Shown here: piece after piece, positions 25,185 to 31,828 of the stretch
Layout: every line of letters begins with the position of its first letter
Numbering within the stretch: the first letter of the stretch is position 1
Assembly: GCA_964565665.1 (NCBI GenBank)
Contig: CAZMFZ010000012.1
Location: 1-42,947 of the forward strand
DNA from: CAZMFZ01 sp964565665
GTDB taxonomy: Bacteria; Bacteroidota; Bacteroidia; Cytophagales; UBA9547
DNA: 42,947 nt
Direction of reading: 5' to 3'
Position numbers and translations under genes: made by a program
Notes under the pieces: generated by a model
Told to the model about the DNA's origin: nothing
The model's database searches: none
What the model saw: the letters and a program-made list of their open reading frames with translations, nothing else

Positions 25185-27935
25185 ATGTCTGAAATTTCAA
25201 AAGTTTACAGCCCTACCGAAGTAGAGTGGAAATGGTATAGCTACTGGCTGAAACATAAATTTTTTAAAGCCACACCTAACCCTGCAAAAAAGCCATACAC
25301 CATTGTAATACCCCCGCCCAATGTAACAGGTGTGCTGCATATGGGGCATATGCTTAATAATACGATTCAAGATGTGTTGGTTCGCAGAAAACGTATGCAA
25401 GGTTTTGAGGCACTTTGGGTGGCAGGAACAGACCACGCTAGCATAGCCACAGAAGCCAAAGTGGTAGCCATGCTCAAAGAAAAAGGCATTAATAAAAAAG
25501 ATTTGTCGAGAGATGAATTTCTGAAATATGCTTGGGAATGGAAAGAAAAATACGGTGGTATTATTCTGGAGCAGCTAAAAAAACTGGGAGCATCTTGCGA
25601 TTGGGACAGAACCCGATTTACGATGGAAGAAAACCTATCGGAAGCAGTAATTGAGGTATTCTGTAAACTTCACGAAAAAGGACTGATTTACAGAGGTGCG
25701 AGAATGATAAATTGGGATCCACAAGGCAAAACTGCACTTTCAGATGAAGAAGTAATCTATAAAGAAGGACAAAGCAAGCTGCATTTTATTAAATACATCC
25801 CCCAAACTCCCGAAGGGGGCTTCACTACACCAATCGGAGGTACTGCTCCCCCTTCGGGAGCGGGGGGGGCATTCATCATCGCCACCACACGCCCTGAAAC
25901 CATCATGGGCGATGTAGCAATATGTGTAAATCCTAACGATGAACGATATAAGCATTTGATTGGAAAGAAATTCTTAGTGCCTTTGATCAATCGAGCTATT
26001 CCGGTAATTACCGATGAAGCTGTGGATATGGACTTTGGCACAGGTTCACTTAAAGTAACTCCTGCCCACGACTTGGTAGATTACAATATTGGTTTGAAAT
26101 ATGGGCTTGAGGTAATTGATGTGCTTAATGATGACGGAACTATCAGTGCTGCCGGACAAATATATGTGGGCGAAGATCGATTTGTAGCTCGCAAAAAAAT
26201 AGTAAAAGAACTGGAAGAAAAAGGCTATCTAATTGAAAGTAAGGACATTGTAAATAAAGTAGGAACATCAGAACGAACGGGTGCAGTAATAGAGCCTCGC
26301 ATTTCTACCCAATGGTTTGTGAAGATGAAAGAACTGGTAGCACCTGCTTTGGAAAATGTGTTGAATGATAATATTAAGCTACATCCTAAAGAAAAATTTA
26401 TTAATACTTATAAACATTGGATGGAAAATGTGCAAGATTGGTGCATTTCACGACAATTGTGGTGGGGGCAGCAGATTCCTGCTTGGTACGATGAAAAAGG
26501 CAATTTTGTAGTAGCTCCAAATCTTGAAATCGCTATTGAGAAGTACAAATCTCAATTTGGGCAGCTTCCCCTCCCCCACGGGGAGGGGTTAGGGGTGGGG
26601 TTAAAACAAGATGAAGACTGCCTCGACACTTGGTTTTCCTCTTGGCTTTGGCCAATTTCGGTATTTGATGGTTTCAAATATCCTGAAAACGAGGATTTTA
26701 AATATTTTTATCCAACCAACGATTTGGTAACTGCTCCTGAAATTCTTTTCTTTTGGGTAGCAAGAATGATAATGGCAGGTTATGAATTTAAACAGGAACT
26801 ACCATTTACGAATGTGTATCTCACTGGAATTGTGCGTGACAAACAAGGCAGAAAGATGTCGAAATCGCTTGGCAATTCACCCGACCCTATTGAATTGATG
26901 GAAAAATACAGTGCGGATGGGGTGCGAGTTGGTATGTTGCTTTCCTCTCCGGCCGGAAACGATTTACTGTTTGATGAAAAATATTGCGAACAAGGCAGAA
27001 ATTTTGCCAATAAAATTTGGAATGCATTCCGACTGGTGAAGGGTTGGGAAGTAGTGGAAAACCTTCCAAGTTTCGAAAACTTGGAAGGCTTAAAAGCTGG
27101 AGAATGGTTTGAAAATCGTTTCAACCAAGCATTAGCAGAAATTGAAGACAACTATGAAAAATATCGTTTGTCCGAGGCTTTGAGTGGCATTTACAAATTG
27201 GTTTGGGATGATTTTTGTGCTTGGTATTTGGAAATGGTGAAGCCAAGTCTCATAACCAACGAAGGAACAACACCCTACACTACGGTGCCTAGGGGACTTG
27301 ATAAGGCTACTTATAATCAAACCATTGTCTTCTTTGAAAAAATATTGAAACTCGTTCATCCATTTATGCCATTTATAACAGAAGAAATATGGCATGAACT
27401 AGCTGAGAGAAGCGAAAAAGATTGCTTGATTGTGGCTCAATATGTAAAACCAGTACCTTTTGACGCTGAATTTTTAAGGAATTCAGAGAAAGTAATGGAG
27501 TTAATATCGCAAATCAGAAATTTTAGAAGTTCGAGAGGCATGTCGCCAAAAGAAGCTTTAAAACTTTCTGCCAAAGCCATACAAAAAGATGATTTTAGAG
27601 TTTATTTGCTCCAATTCGAATCAATTATAAAGAAGCTAGGCAATATTTCAGATGTAGAGTTTACCGAAAATCCTATCGGAATGTCGGCTTTTGTGGTAGG
27701 TAGTTATGAATTTTTCATTCCCATGGAAGGCAAAATTGATGTAGCCAAAGAAAAAGAAGAAATCAATAAAGAAATAGATTATTTAAAAGGATTTTTGAAA
27801 TCGGTAGATGTAAAACTGAATAACGAACGCTTTGTGTGCAATGCCAAGCCTGAGGTTATTGAAAATGAACGCAAGAAAAAAGCCGATGCTGAGGTCAAGA
27901 TTACTGCTTTAGAAAAGGCTTTATTATTATTATAG
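25185..27935 (+). CDS. valS: Valyl-tRNA synthetase with three in-frame palindromic insertions
   Basis: A class I aminoacyl-tRNA synthetase. The HIGH motif is HMGH (52-55) in PPNVTGVLHMGH, and KMSKS is at 557-561. The CP1 editing domain carries IATTRPETIMGD, and LDTWFSSWLWPISVFDG is the ValRS signature. The anticodon-binding domain begins at FANKIWNAFRLVKGWE, and a C-terminal coiled coil of about 65 residues ends the protein. At 916 residues it is some 40 longer than usual relatives. The surplus is explained by peptides encoded by repeat DNA at about residues 208-226 (TPEGGFTTPIGGTAPPSGAGG region), 461-472 (LPLPHGEGLGVG) and 626-635 (PSFENLEGL). All are in frame and the catalytic motifs are intact, so the enzyme is presumably active. 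A fourth, weaker candidate lies near 27270-27300. Confidence 0.96.
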   Translation: MSEISKVYSPTEVEWKWYSYWLKHKFFKATPNPAKKPYTIVIPPPNVTGVLHMGHMLNNTIQDVLVRRKRMQGFEALWVAGTDHASIATEAKVVAMLKEKGINKKDLSRDEFLKYAWEWKEKYGGIILEQLKKLGASCDWDRTRFTMEENLSEAVIEVFCKLHEKGLIYRGARMINWDPQGKTALSDEEVIYKEGQSKLHFIKYIPQTPEGGFTTPIGGTAPPSGAGGAFIIATTRPETIMGDVAICVNPNDERYKHLIGKKFLVPLINRAIPVITDEAVDMDFGTGSLKVTPAHDLVDYNIGLKYGLEVIDVLNDDGTISAAGQIYVGEDRFVARKKIVKELEEKGYLIESKDIVNKVGTSERTGAVIEPRISTQWFVKMKELVAPALENVLNDNIKLHPKEKFINTYKHWMENVQDWCISRQLWWGQQIPAWYDEKGNFVVAPNLEIAIEKYKSQFGQLPLPHGEGLGVGLKQDEDCLDTWFSSWLWPISVFDGFKYPENEDFKYFYPTNDLVTAPEILFFWVARMIMAGYEFKQELPFTNVYLTGIVRDKQGRKMSKSLGNSPDPIELMEKYSADGVRVGMLLSSPAGNDLLFDEKYCEQGRNFANKIWNAFRLVKGWEVVENLPSFENLEGLKAGEWFENRFNQALAEIEDNYEKYRLSEALSGIYKLVWDDFCAWYLEMVKPSLITNEGTTPYTTVPRGLDKATYNQTIVFFEKILKLVHPFMPFITEEIWHELAERSEKDCLIVAQYVKPVPFDAEFLRNSEKVMELISQIRNFRSSRGMSPKEALKLSAKAIQKDDFRVYLLQFESIIKKLGNISDVEFTENPIGMSAFVVGSYEFFIPMEGKIDVAKEKEEINKEIDYLKGFLKSVDVKLNNERFVCNAKPEVIENERKKKADAEVKITALEKALLLL
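25807..25860. repeat. Inverted repeat inserted in frame in valS (insert 1, editing domain)
   Basis: Exact 13-base arms, CTCCCGAAGGGGG at 25807-25819 and its complement at 25848-25860, separated by 28 bases. It is GC-rich against the surrounding gene and is followed by a run of eight G. It encodes a Gly/Pro-rich peptide just before IIATTRPET. Confidence 0.8.
26568..26588. repeat. GC-rich palindrome inserted in frame in valS (insert 2)
   Basis: CCCCTCCCC at 26568-26576 pairs with GGGGAGGGG at 26580-26588 around three bases, followed by TTAGGGGTGGGG. It encodes LPLPHGEGLGVG before the DEDCLDTWFSS motif. From memory, peptides like this recur in unrelated proteins of Bacteroidota and look like repeat DNA rather than conserved sequence. 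Confidence 0.75.
27062..27088. repeat. Palindrome inserted in frame in valS (insert 3)
   Basis: CCTTCCAAGTTT at 27062-27073 pairs exactly with 27077-27088 across a 3-base loop. It encodes PSFENLEG between the WEVVEN and GEWFENRF segments. In design it resembles the intergenic palindrome at 4659-4690. Confidence 0.8.
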
Positions 27936-27983
27936 TGTTAAAGCTTTTACGCTTCGAAATTTTCAATCGCCCGAGTGGTAAAA

Positions 27984-28457
27984 CTACCTTAATCTCTCTA
28001 GTTCCTGTTGATAATCAAATTGCAAATCTTCATGAAGTTTGGCCATTGCCCTCTCAATTTTGGCAAGCTGGCTTTGGTATAAATTTGACAATTGAGTGCT
28101 ATGGTATATTTTAATACCTGAAACCCTTAATTTTTGGCAAAAATAAATGAGCAATTCCACTTCAATTTGCTTTTCACCTGAGTATTTAATGTATTTATTA
28201 GTATTACGAAGTACTTTTCGCAAGCTTTTATTTGCCAAATACAAATTCAATCCTCCGATTTGTCGAAAACTTTCATCGATAACGAGCTTCACTTTTTGTA
28301 TATATTCATCGAGATTTTGCTGATCAAATAGCAAAAAATGCAGCAATTCTTTATTGTCTTTTTTATATCGTGCCAAACGCAAGCATAGCTCTGCAATTTC
28401 TGGTTTCTCCAGCAATTTCAATTCTTTTTTCAACTCAGAGAGTGAAGCTACTTCCAT
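27984..28457 (-). CDS. Conserved-looking hypothetical helical protein
   Basis: 157 residues, highly charged, predicted almost entirely helical (ELKKELKLLEKPEIAELCLRL, RALAKIER-like amphipathic stretches). No signal peptide or membrane segment, no motif I recognise. Coding is supported by a clean frame with a single ATG start and normal codon use. It lies 49 bases after the convergent valS end and 76 bases downstream of the phosphoribosyltransferase gene on the same strand, with which it may be cotranscribed. The function is unknown. Confidence 0.6.
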   Translation of the reverse strand: MEVASLSELKKELKLLEKPEIAELCLRLARYKKDNKELLHFLLFDQQNLDEYIQKVKLVIDESFRQIGGLNLYLANKSLRKVLRNTNKYIKYSGEKQIEVELLIYFCQKLRVSGIKIYHSTQLSNLYQSQLAKIERAMAKLHEDLQFDYQQELERLR

Positions 28458-28533
28458 TCCATATTTGATTTAAGCTATTCGACTTTTATAATTTTGAATT
28501 CAGATACAATAGAATCTGCAATTCTTCTAAAAA

Positions 28534-29037
28534 CTATTTCAAATAAACTATCGCTTCGCCTTTGGTAAATACAACTTCAATATGTTCTTTTAAAGTAGTA
28601 GATAAGCTATATCCTATGAAATCGGCCGAAACGGGAAATGATTTGTGACCTCTATCTACCAATACAGCCACCATAATTTTCTTAATCTCAATATTTAAAA
28701 ACGGCTTTAAACTATATGCCAAAGTACGACCCGAATTCAATACATCATCTACGAGCACAATTGCCTTATCTTTCAATGATTCTTTTGGAATATTGAGTTT
28801 AATCTCACTTTGAGTAAGCGAATTTTTATCAAGTTCTACTTTAAGTAAAGAAAATTGAATGCTTGAAGTAATGGTTTTTAGTTCATTGTACAATAAATCT
28901 GCAAGCAAATAGCCTTTATCGAATATGCCTGCTATTATCAATTCCCTTTCTTGATAATTATTTTCAAATATCTCGTAAGCCAATCTTTTGATTATTTGCT
29001 TTACTTGTACACTATTTAATATGGCTTGGTTTTCCAC
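28534..29037 (-). CDS. Type I phosphoribosyltransferase, PyrR-like
   Basis: A 167-residue PRTase. The PRPP loop is VLVDDVLNSGRTL (94-106), with the two aspartates and the Ser-Gly-Arg-Thr turn intact. VLVDRGHKSFPVSADFIGYSL is close to the matching part of PyrR, where the Arg and Asp contribute to uracil and RNA binding. The N-terminal half, ELIIAGIFDKGYLLAD, is the flexible-loop region. It may act as a uracil PRTase or pyrimidine regulator; PyrR-type RNA regulation is not shown here and no pyr genes are adjacent. The start is GTG at 29037, preceded by a -7 box on the minus strand at 29086-29079. Confidence 0.82.
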   Translation of the reverse strand: MENQAILNSVQVKQIIKRLAYEIFENNYQERELIIAGIFDKGYLLADLLYNELKTITSSIQFSLLKVELDKNSLTQSEIKLNIPKESLKDKAIVLVDDVLNSGRTLAYSLKPFLNIEIKKIMVAVLVDRGHKSFPVSADFIGYSLSTTLKEHIEVVFTKGEAIVYLK

Positions 29038-29068
29038 GGTATATATTTTGGGAATAATGGGAAAAGAG

Positions 29069-29099
29069 TTTGAATAGTCAAAAGTAAATGATATTTTTG
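29069..29099 (+). promoter_or_regulatory. Strong predicted promoter of rpmE2
   Basis: TTTG at 29069-29072, exactly 19 bases, then TATTTTTG at 29092-29099. This is the best match to the Bacteroidota TTTG / TAnnTTTG consensus in the window. Transcription would start near 29104, giving a leader of about 53 bases. Confidence 0.75.
29079..29086 (-). promoter_or_regulatory. Possible -7 box of the phosphoribosyltransferase gene
   Basis: Minus-strand TACTTTTG at 29086-29079 lies inside the spacer of the opposing rpmE2 promoter. It would start transcription near 29074, 37 bases before the GTG. No -33 box is found. Confidence 0.35.
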
Positions 29100-29156
29100 C
29101 AACCCTAAAAAATAAATATCACAAATAAATATCATTGTATAACATCGTTTAATAAT

Positions 29157-29405
29157 ATGAAAAACGGCATACACCCAAAATATTCTGAAGTTGTGTTTGA
29201 AGACATGGCAGCAAACCATAGATTTCTAACAAAATCTACCATGAGTTCGAAAGAAACCATCAAATGGGAAGATGGCAATACCTATCCATTGATTAAAATG
29301 GAGGTAACTTCAAAATCGCATCCATTTTACACCGGACAAAAAATGTTTGTAGATACCGCAGGACGTATTGATAAATTCAATAAAAAATACGGCAAGAAAG
29401 ACTAA
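29157..29405 (+). CDS. rpmE2: 50S ribosomal protein L31, type B
   Basis: A ribosomal large-subunit protein. The sequence MKNGIHPKYSEVVFEDMA, the central EDGNTYPLIKMEVTSKSHPFYTG and the C-terminus RIDKFNKKYGKK are diagnostic of the type B form. It lacks the CxxC zinc-binding cysteines of type A, as expected. At 82 residues it is normal. It has its own strong promoter and ends at a perfect terminator, so it is a single-gene unit. Confidence 0.97.
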   Translation: MKNGIHPKYSEVVFEDMAANHRFLTKSTMSSKETIKWEDGNTYPLIKMEVTSKSHPFYTGQKMFVDTAGRIDKFNKKYGKKD

Positions 29406-29414
29406 TCTATATAT

Positions 29415-29462
29415 TTGAGCAACAAAAAAGGCGATGGAGACATCGCCTTTTTTGTTGCTCAA
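29415..29462. terminator. Bidirectional intrinsic terminator after rpmE2
   Basis: A perfect 22-base stem (29415-29436 with 29441-29462) closed by GAGA. The GC core GGCGATG/CATCGCC is flanked by A6 and T6, so it works in both directions, serving rpmE2 and the convergent TerD gene. Confidence 0.92.
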
Positions 29463-29485
29463 ACCAAACTATCACACTTATTAGA

Positions 29486-30127
29486 TTAGTTCAAATATTG
29501 CTTCGCTACAATATCAACCGTTTGTTTGATGTCTTCCCCATCTGTAGGCTCGCCAATTGCGGAAAATTGCCATCTGCTATCTTCATTTAGCGTAAGCCTG
29601 CCCATTATCATCGATATTTTTCCTTTAAAGGAAAGGTCGGACGAAAGATTGAACGTTGTAAAAACATTCATTACCTCTTTGGGCGAACCTTCAAATATTC
29701 TGATTTTAGTGTAGGGAATGGCCGAAAAATCTTGTTTGGAATGTGAGTTGAGCAGAAACACTATGAATTTGGTATTGCGATTCACCATGTTTAAATCTAC
29801 CGTAATTACCTCATTATCAACATCATCATCGGTAAGGTCGCCTATGCGGTCGTCTCCACTGTGTTTTACAGAATGGTCGTTCGATTCCCGTTTTTTGTAA
29901 TACACAATATCTATAAGCTTATTATCGAAGCCGTAAAAAGCTACGCTTACATCTAAATCGACCAAATCGCTGGTGCTAATCATTCCAAAAAAAGATTTTT
30001 TATTGATTTGCCCCCAGTTTACACCCACACATATTTTCTGAAGTAGGGTATTGTCTTTTGCCAATGCTACAGAATTGCCCTTGGTTAGGCTTATCCCGGT
30101 CTTTTTAAGCAAGTTGATACTCGCCAT
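29486..30127 (-). CDS. TerD family protein (second of a tandem pair)
   Basis: A TerD/TerE-type calcium-binding protein, cytoplasmic, 213 residues. The N-terminus ISLTKGNSVALAK is the family's opening strand; GVNWGQ and DLDVSVAFYG follow. The acidic Ca2+ site is GDDRIGDLTDDDVDNEVITVDL, in which Asp residues and the DNE motif supply ligands. NVFTTFNLSSD and the end of the jelly-roll follow. TerD proteins occur in stress-response and tellurite-resistance loci, often with TerA-C and a phospho-signalling cluster. None of those partners is next to this pair. It starts 11 bases after the stop of the paralogue at 30139, so they form one operon. Confidence 0.9.
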   Translation of the reverse strand: MASINLLKKTGISLTKGNSVALAKDNTLLQKICVGVNWGQINKKSFFGMISTSDLVDLDVSVAFYGFDNKLIDIVYYKKRESNDHSVKHSGDDRIGDLTDDDVDNEVITVDLNMVNRNTKFIVFLLNSHSKQDFSAIPYTKIRIFEGSPKEVMNVFTTFNLSSDLSFKGKISMIMGRLTLNEDSRWQFSAIGEPTDGEDIKQTVDIVAKQYLN

Positions 30128-30138
30128 GGGTTTAAAAT

Positions 30139-30699
30139 TTAAGTGTAAATATCTACATAGCCTTGCAAACCGATATTAGTTCCGGTGCCATCAGCCAAAA
30201 ATTTCCAGTCACCATTTATACGTATCAGTTTCCCAAAAATCACTTCCGTGGCCTTGGGGTGATCGTCTTCCAAATTGAAACGGGCTACCTCACGCTTGGC
30301 ATCCATATCGTAAAGGCGGATATAAGCCTTTTGTAGCATTCCAAATGTATGTTTGCGTTCCACACCATCGTGAACTGATACCAAAAAAAACAGCTCTGAT
30401 ACTTGAGAATCTACTAAATCAAGGTTTGCCAATATCACTTCATCATCGCCATCGCCCAAACCTGTGCGGTTGTCGCCAGTGTGTTGCACTGCACCATCGG
30501 GCGACTTCAAATTATTGTAAAACACAAAGTATTCATCAGAAATCACTTTATTGTTTCCCGAAATTATAAACACACTGGAATCTAAATCAAGCGGTGAACT
30601 TGGCAACAATTCCCAACCCAAGCCCACAAGAATGCGCTTCAGCCCAGGCTCTTGCCGCGTTAGATTTATGCTTTCGCTTTTGCGTAGTGAGATAGACAT
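30139..30699 (-). CDS. TerD family protein (first of a tandem pair)
   Basis: Paralogue of the next gene. From the ATG at 30699 it reads MSISLRKSESINLTRQEPGL, the standard TerD opening, then VGLGWELLPSSPLDLDSSVFI and the Ca2+ site HTGDNRTGLGDGDDEVILANLD. The end, FGKLIRINGDWKFLADGTG, is typical. A longer frame upstream would prepend a hydrophobic stretch unlike any TerD, so I reject it. It is followed directly by the second TerD gene. The pair may act together, since TerD-like proteins can form complexes, but that is inference. Confidence 0.9.
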   Translation of the reverse strand: MSISLRKSESINLTRQEPGLKRILVGLGWELLPSSPLDLDSSVFIISGNNKVISDEYFVFYNNLKSPDGAVQHTGDNRTGLGDGDDEVILANLDLVDSQVSELFFLVSVHDGVERKHTFGMLQKAYIRLYDMDAKREVARFNLEDDHPKATEVIFGKLIRINGDWKFLADGTGTNIGLQGYVDIYT

Positions 30700-30834
30700 A
30701 TATAAATAAAGGTGAAGTGGCGGTGCTATATTGATACAATCTCTCAATAAACAAACTATTACTGAAATTTTGGTTAGAAAAATAATGATTAAATTTTTGC
30801 CTTCCAAACCTTTTTATTTAGGCAAATAATTGGC

Positions 30835-31548
30835 TTATATTTTACCTTCTATCTGCATTGCAAATATCTTTGCTATCTTCTCAAGTAAAATATTTTCTAC
30901 ATGTTTGAAATCTTGATTTTCGTCTAATTCATTGGCTAAAGAGGTTACTGCTATGTCTTCAATGCCGCATGGCACAATGTAGTTGAAATAATCTAAATCA
31001 TTATTTACATTCAAAGCCAAGCCGTGCATGGTTACCCATCGGCTGGCTCGCACGCCCATAGCACATATTTTTCTTGCACTTGGTTTTGCAGCATCTACCC
31101 ACACCCCTGTGAAGCCTTCCAATCGCTCTCCTATTACTCCATAATCTGCAAGTGTCTGTATTACAGCTTCTTCCAAAAATCTGAGGTATTTATGAATGTC
31201 GGTAAAAAAATTGTCCAAATCTAAAATGGGGTATACAACCAGTTGTCCCGGGCCGTGATAAGTAATATCGCCCCCACGATTGATTTCAAAATATTGTGCT
31301 TTCTTTTCTGCAAGTTGGGCTTCTTTGATTAACAAATTTTCGCGTTTGCCACTCTTGCCTAAAGTATAAACGTGGGGATGCTCACAAAATAAAATATGGT
31401 TTTGCGTTGTAATCTGCCCACTTTCAGGCAAGTCACGGTTTTTAATTTTTAAATCTACCGTTTGCTTAAAAAGCTCCTCTTGATATTCCCAAGCTTGTTT
31501 GTAGCCAATCAATCCGAGATTTTGGTACTTTACTTTATTGTTTTTCAA
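30835..31548 (-). CDS. lipB: Lipoate-protein ligase B / octanoyltransferase
   Basis: Transfers octanoate from acyl carrier protein to lipoate-dependent enzyme subunits, the first step of lipoic acid synthesis. Motifs present are RGGDITYHGPGQLVVYPI (91-108), catalytic Lys160 in ARKICAMGVRASRWVTMHG, and catalytic Cys194 in VPCGIEDIAVTSL. Length of 237 residues is normal. No lipA lies nearby. It is a single gene on the minus strand upstream of the TerD pair, separated from it by 135 bases. Confidence 0.95.
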   Translation of the reverse strand: MKNNKVKYQNLGLIGYKQAWEYQEELFKQTVDLKIKNRDLPESGQITTQNHILFCEHPHVYTLGKSGKRENLLIKEAQLAEKKAQYFEINRGGDITYHGPGQLVVYPILDLDNFFTDIHKYLRFLEEAVIQTLADYGVIGERLEGFTGVWVDAAKPSARKICAMGVRASRWVTMHGLALNVNNDLDYFNYIVPCGIEDIAVTSLANELDENQDFKHVENILLEKIAKIFAMQIEGKI

Positions 31549-31828
31549 AGAGTGAAAGTGATTGGAGATTTCAAGAAATACATTTTAGATATTCTACTCA
31601 AATATTTTTCCAAAGAAATGAAAAATCCTGCAATTACTTTGCTTTCGATGTTGCCACCTTTTAATTTCTGATCAATTTATACAAATACTAAAAGGCCATC
31701 TTTTTAAATTTTAATAGCAATTTACAAACAAAGCTTGGCTTAGCCCAATAATATGACTTCAAGCAAAATCCCTTATTAATTTGGATTCATTTACAGTTTG
31801 AGATACCTTTATTCCCTCTATTATCATT
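31549..31828. other. Divergent intergenic region between lipB and the large MORN-repeat gene
   Basis: 280 AT-rich bases. I see no open frame, hairpin or complete promoter pair; TACAGTTTG at 31791-31799 is one base too long for a -7 box. Confidence 0.5.

Noticed and set aside
26780..27151. Minus-strand open frame of 123 codons within valS
   Set aside because: It lies opposite conserved ValRS sequence including KMSKS. No family features and no start signals.
30700..30807. N-terminal extension of the first TerD gene with a hydrophobic stretch
   Set aside because: TerD proteins begin at the MSISL strand; the extension has no family match and TerD proteins are cytoplasmic.
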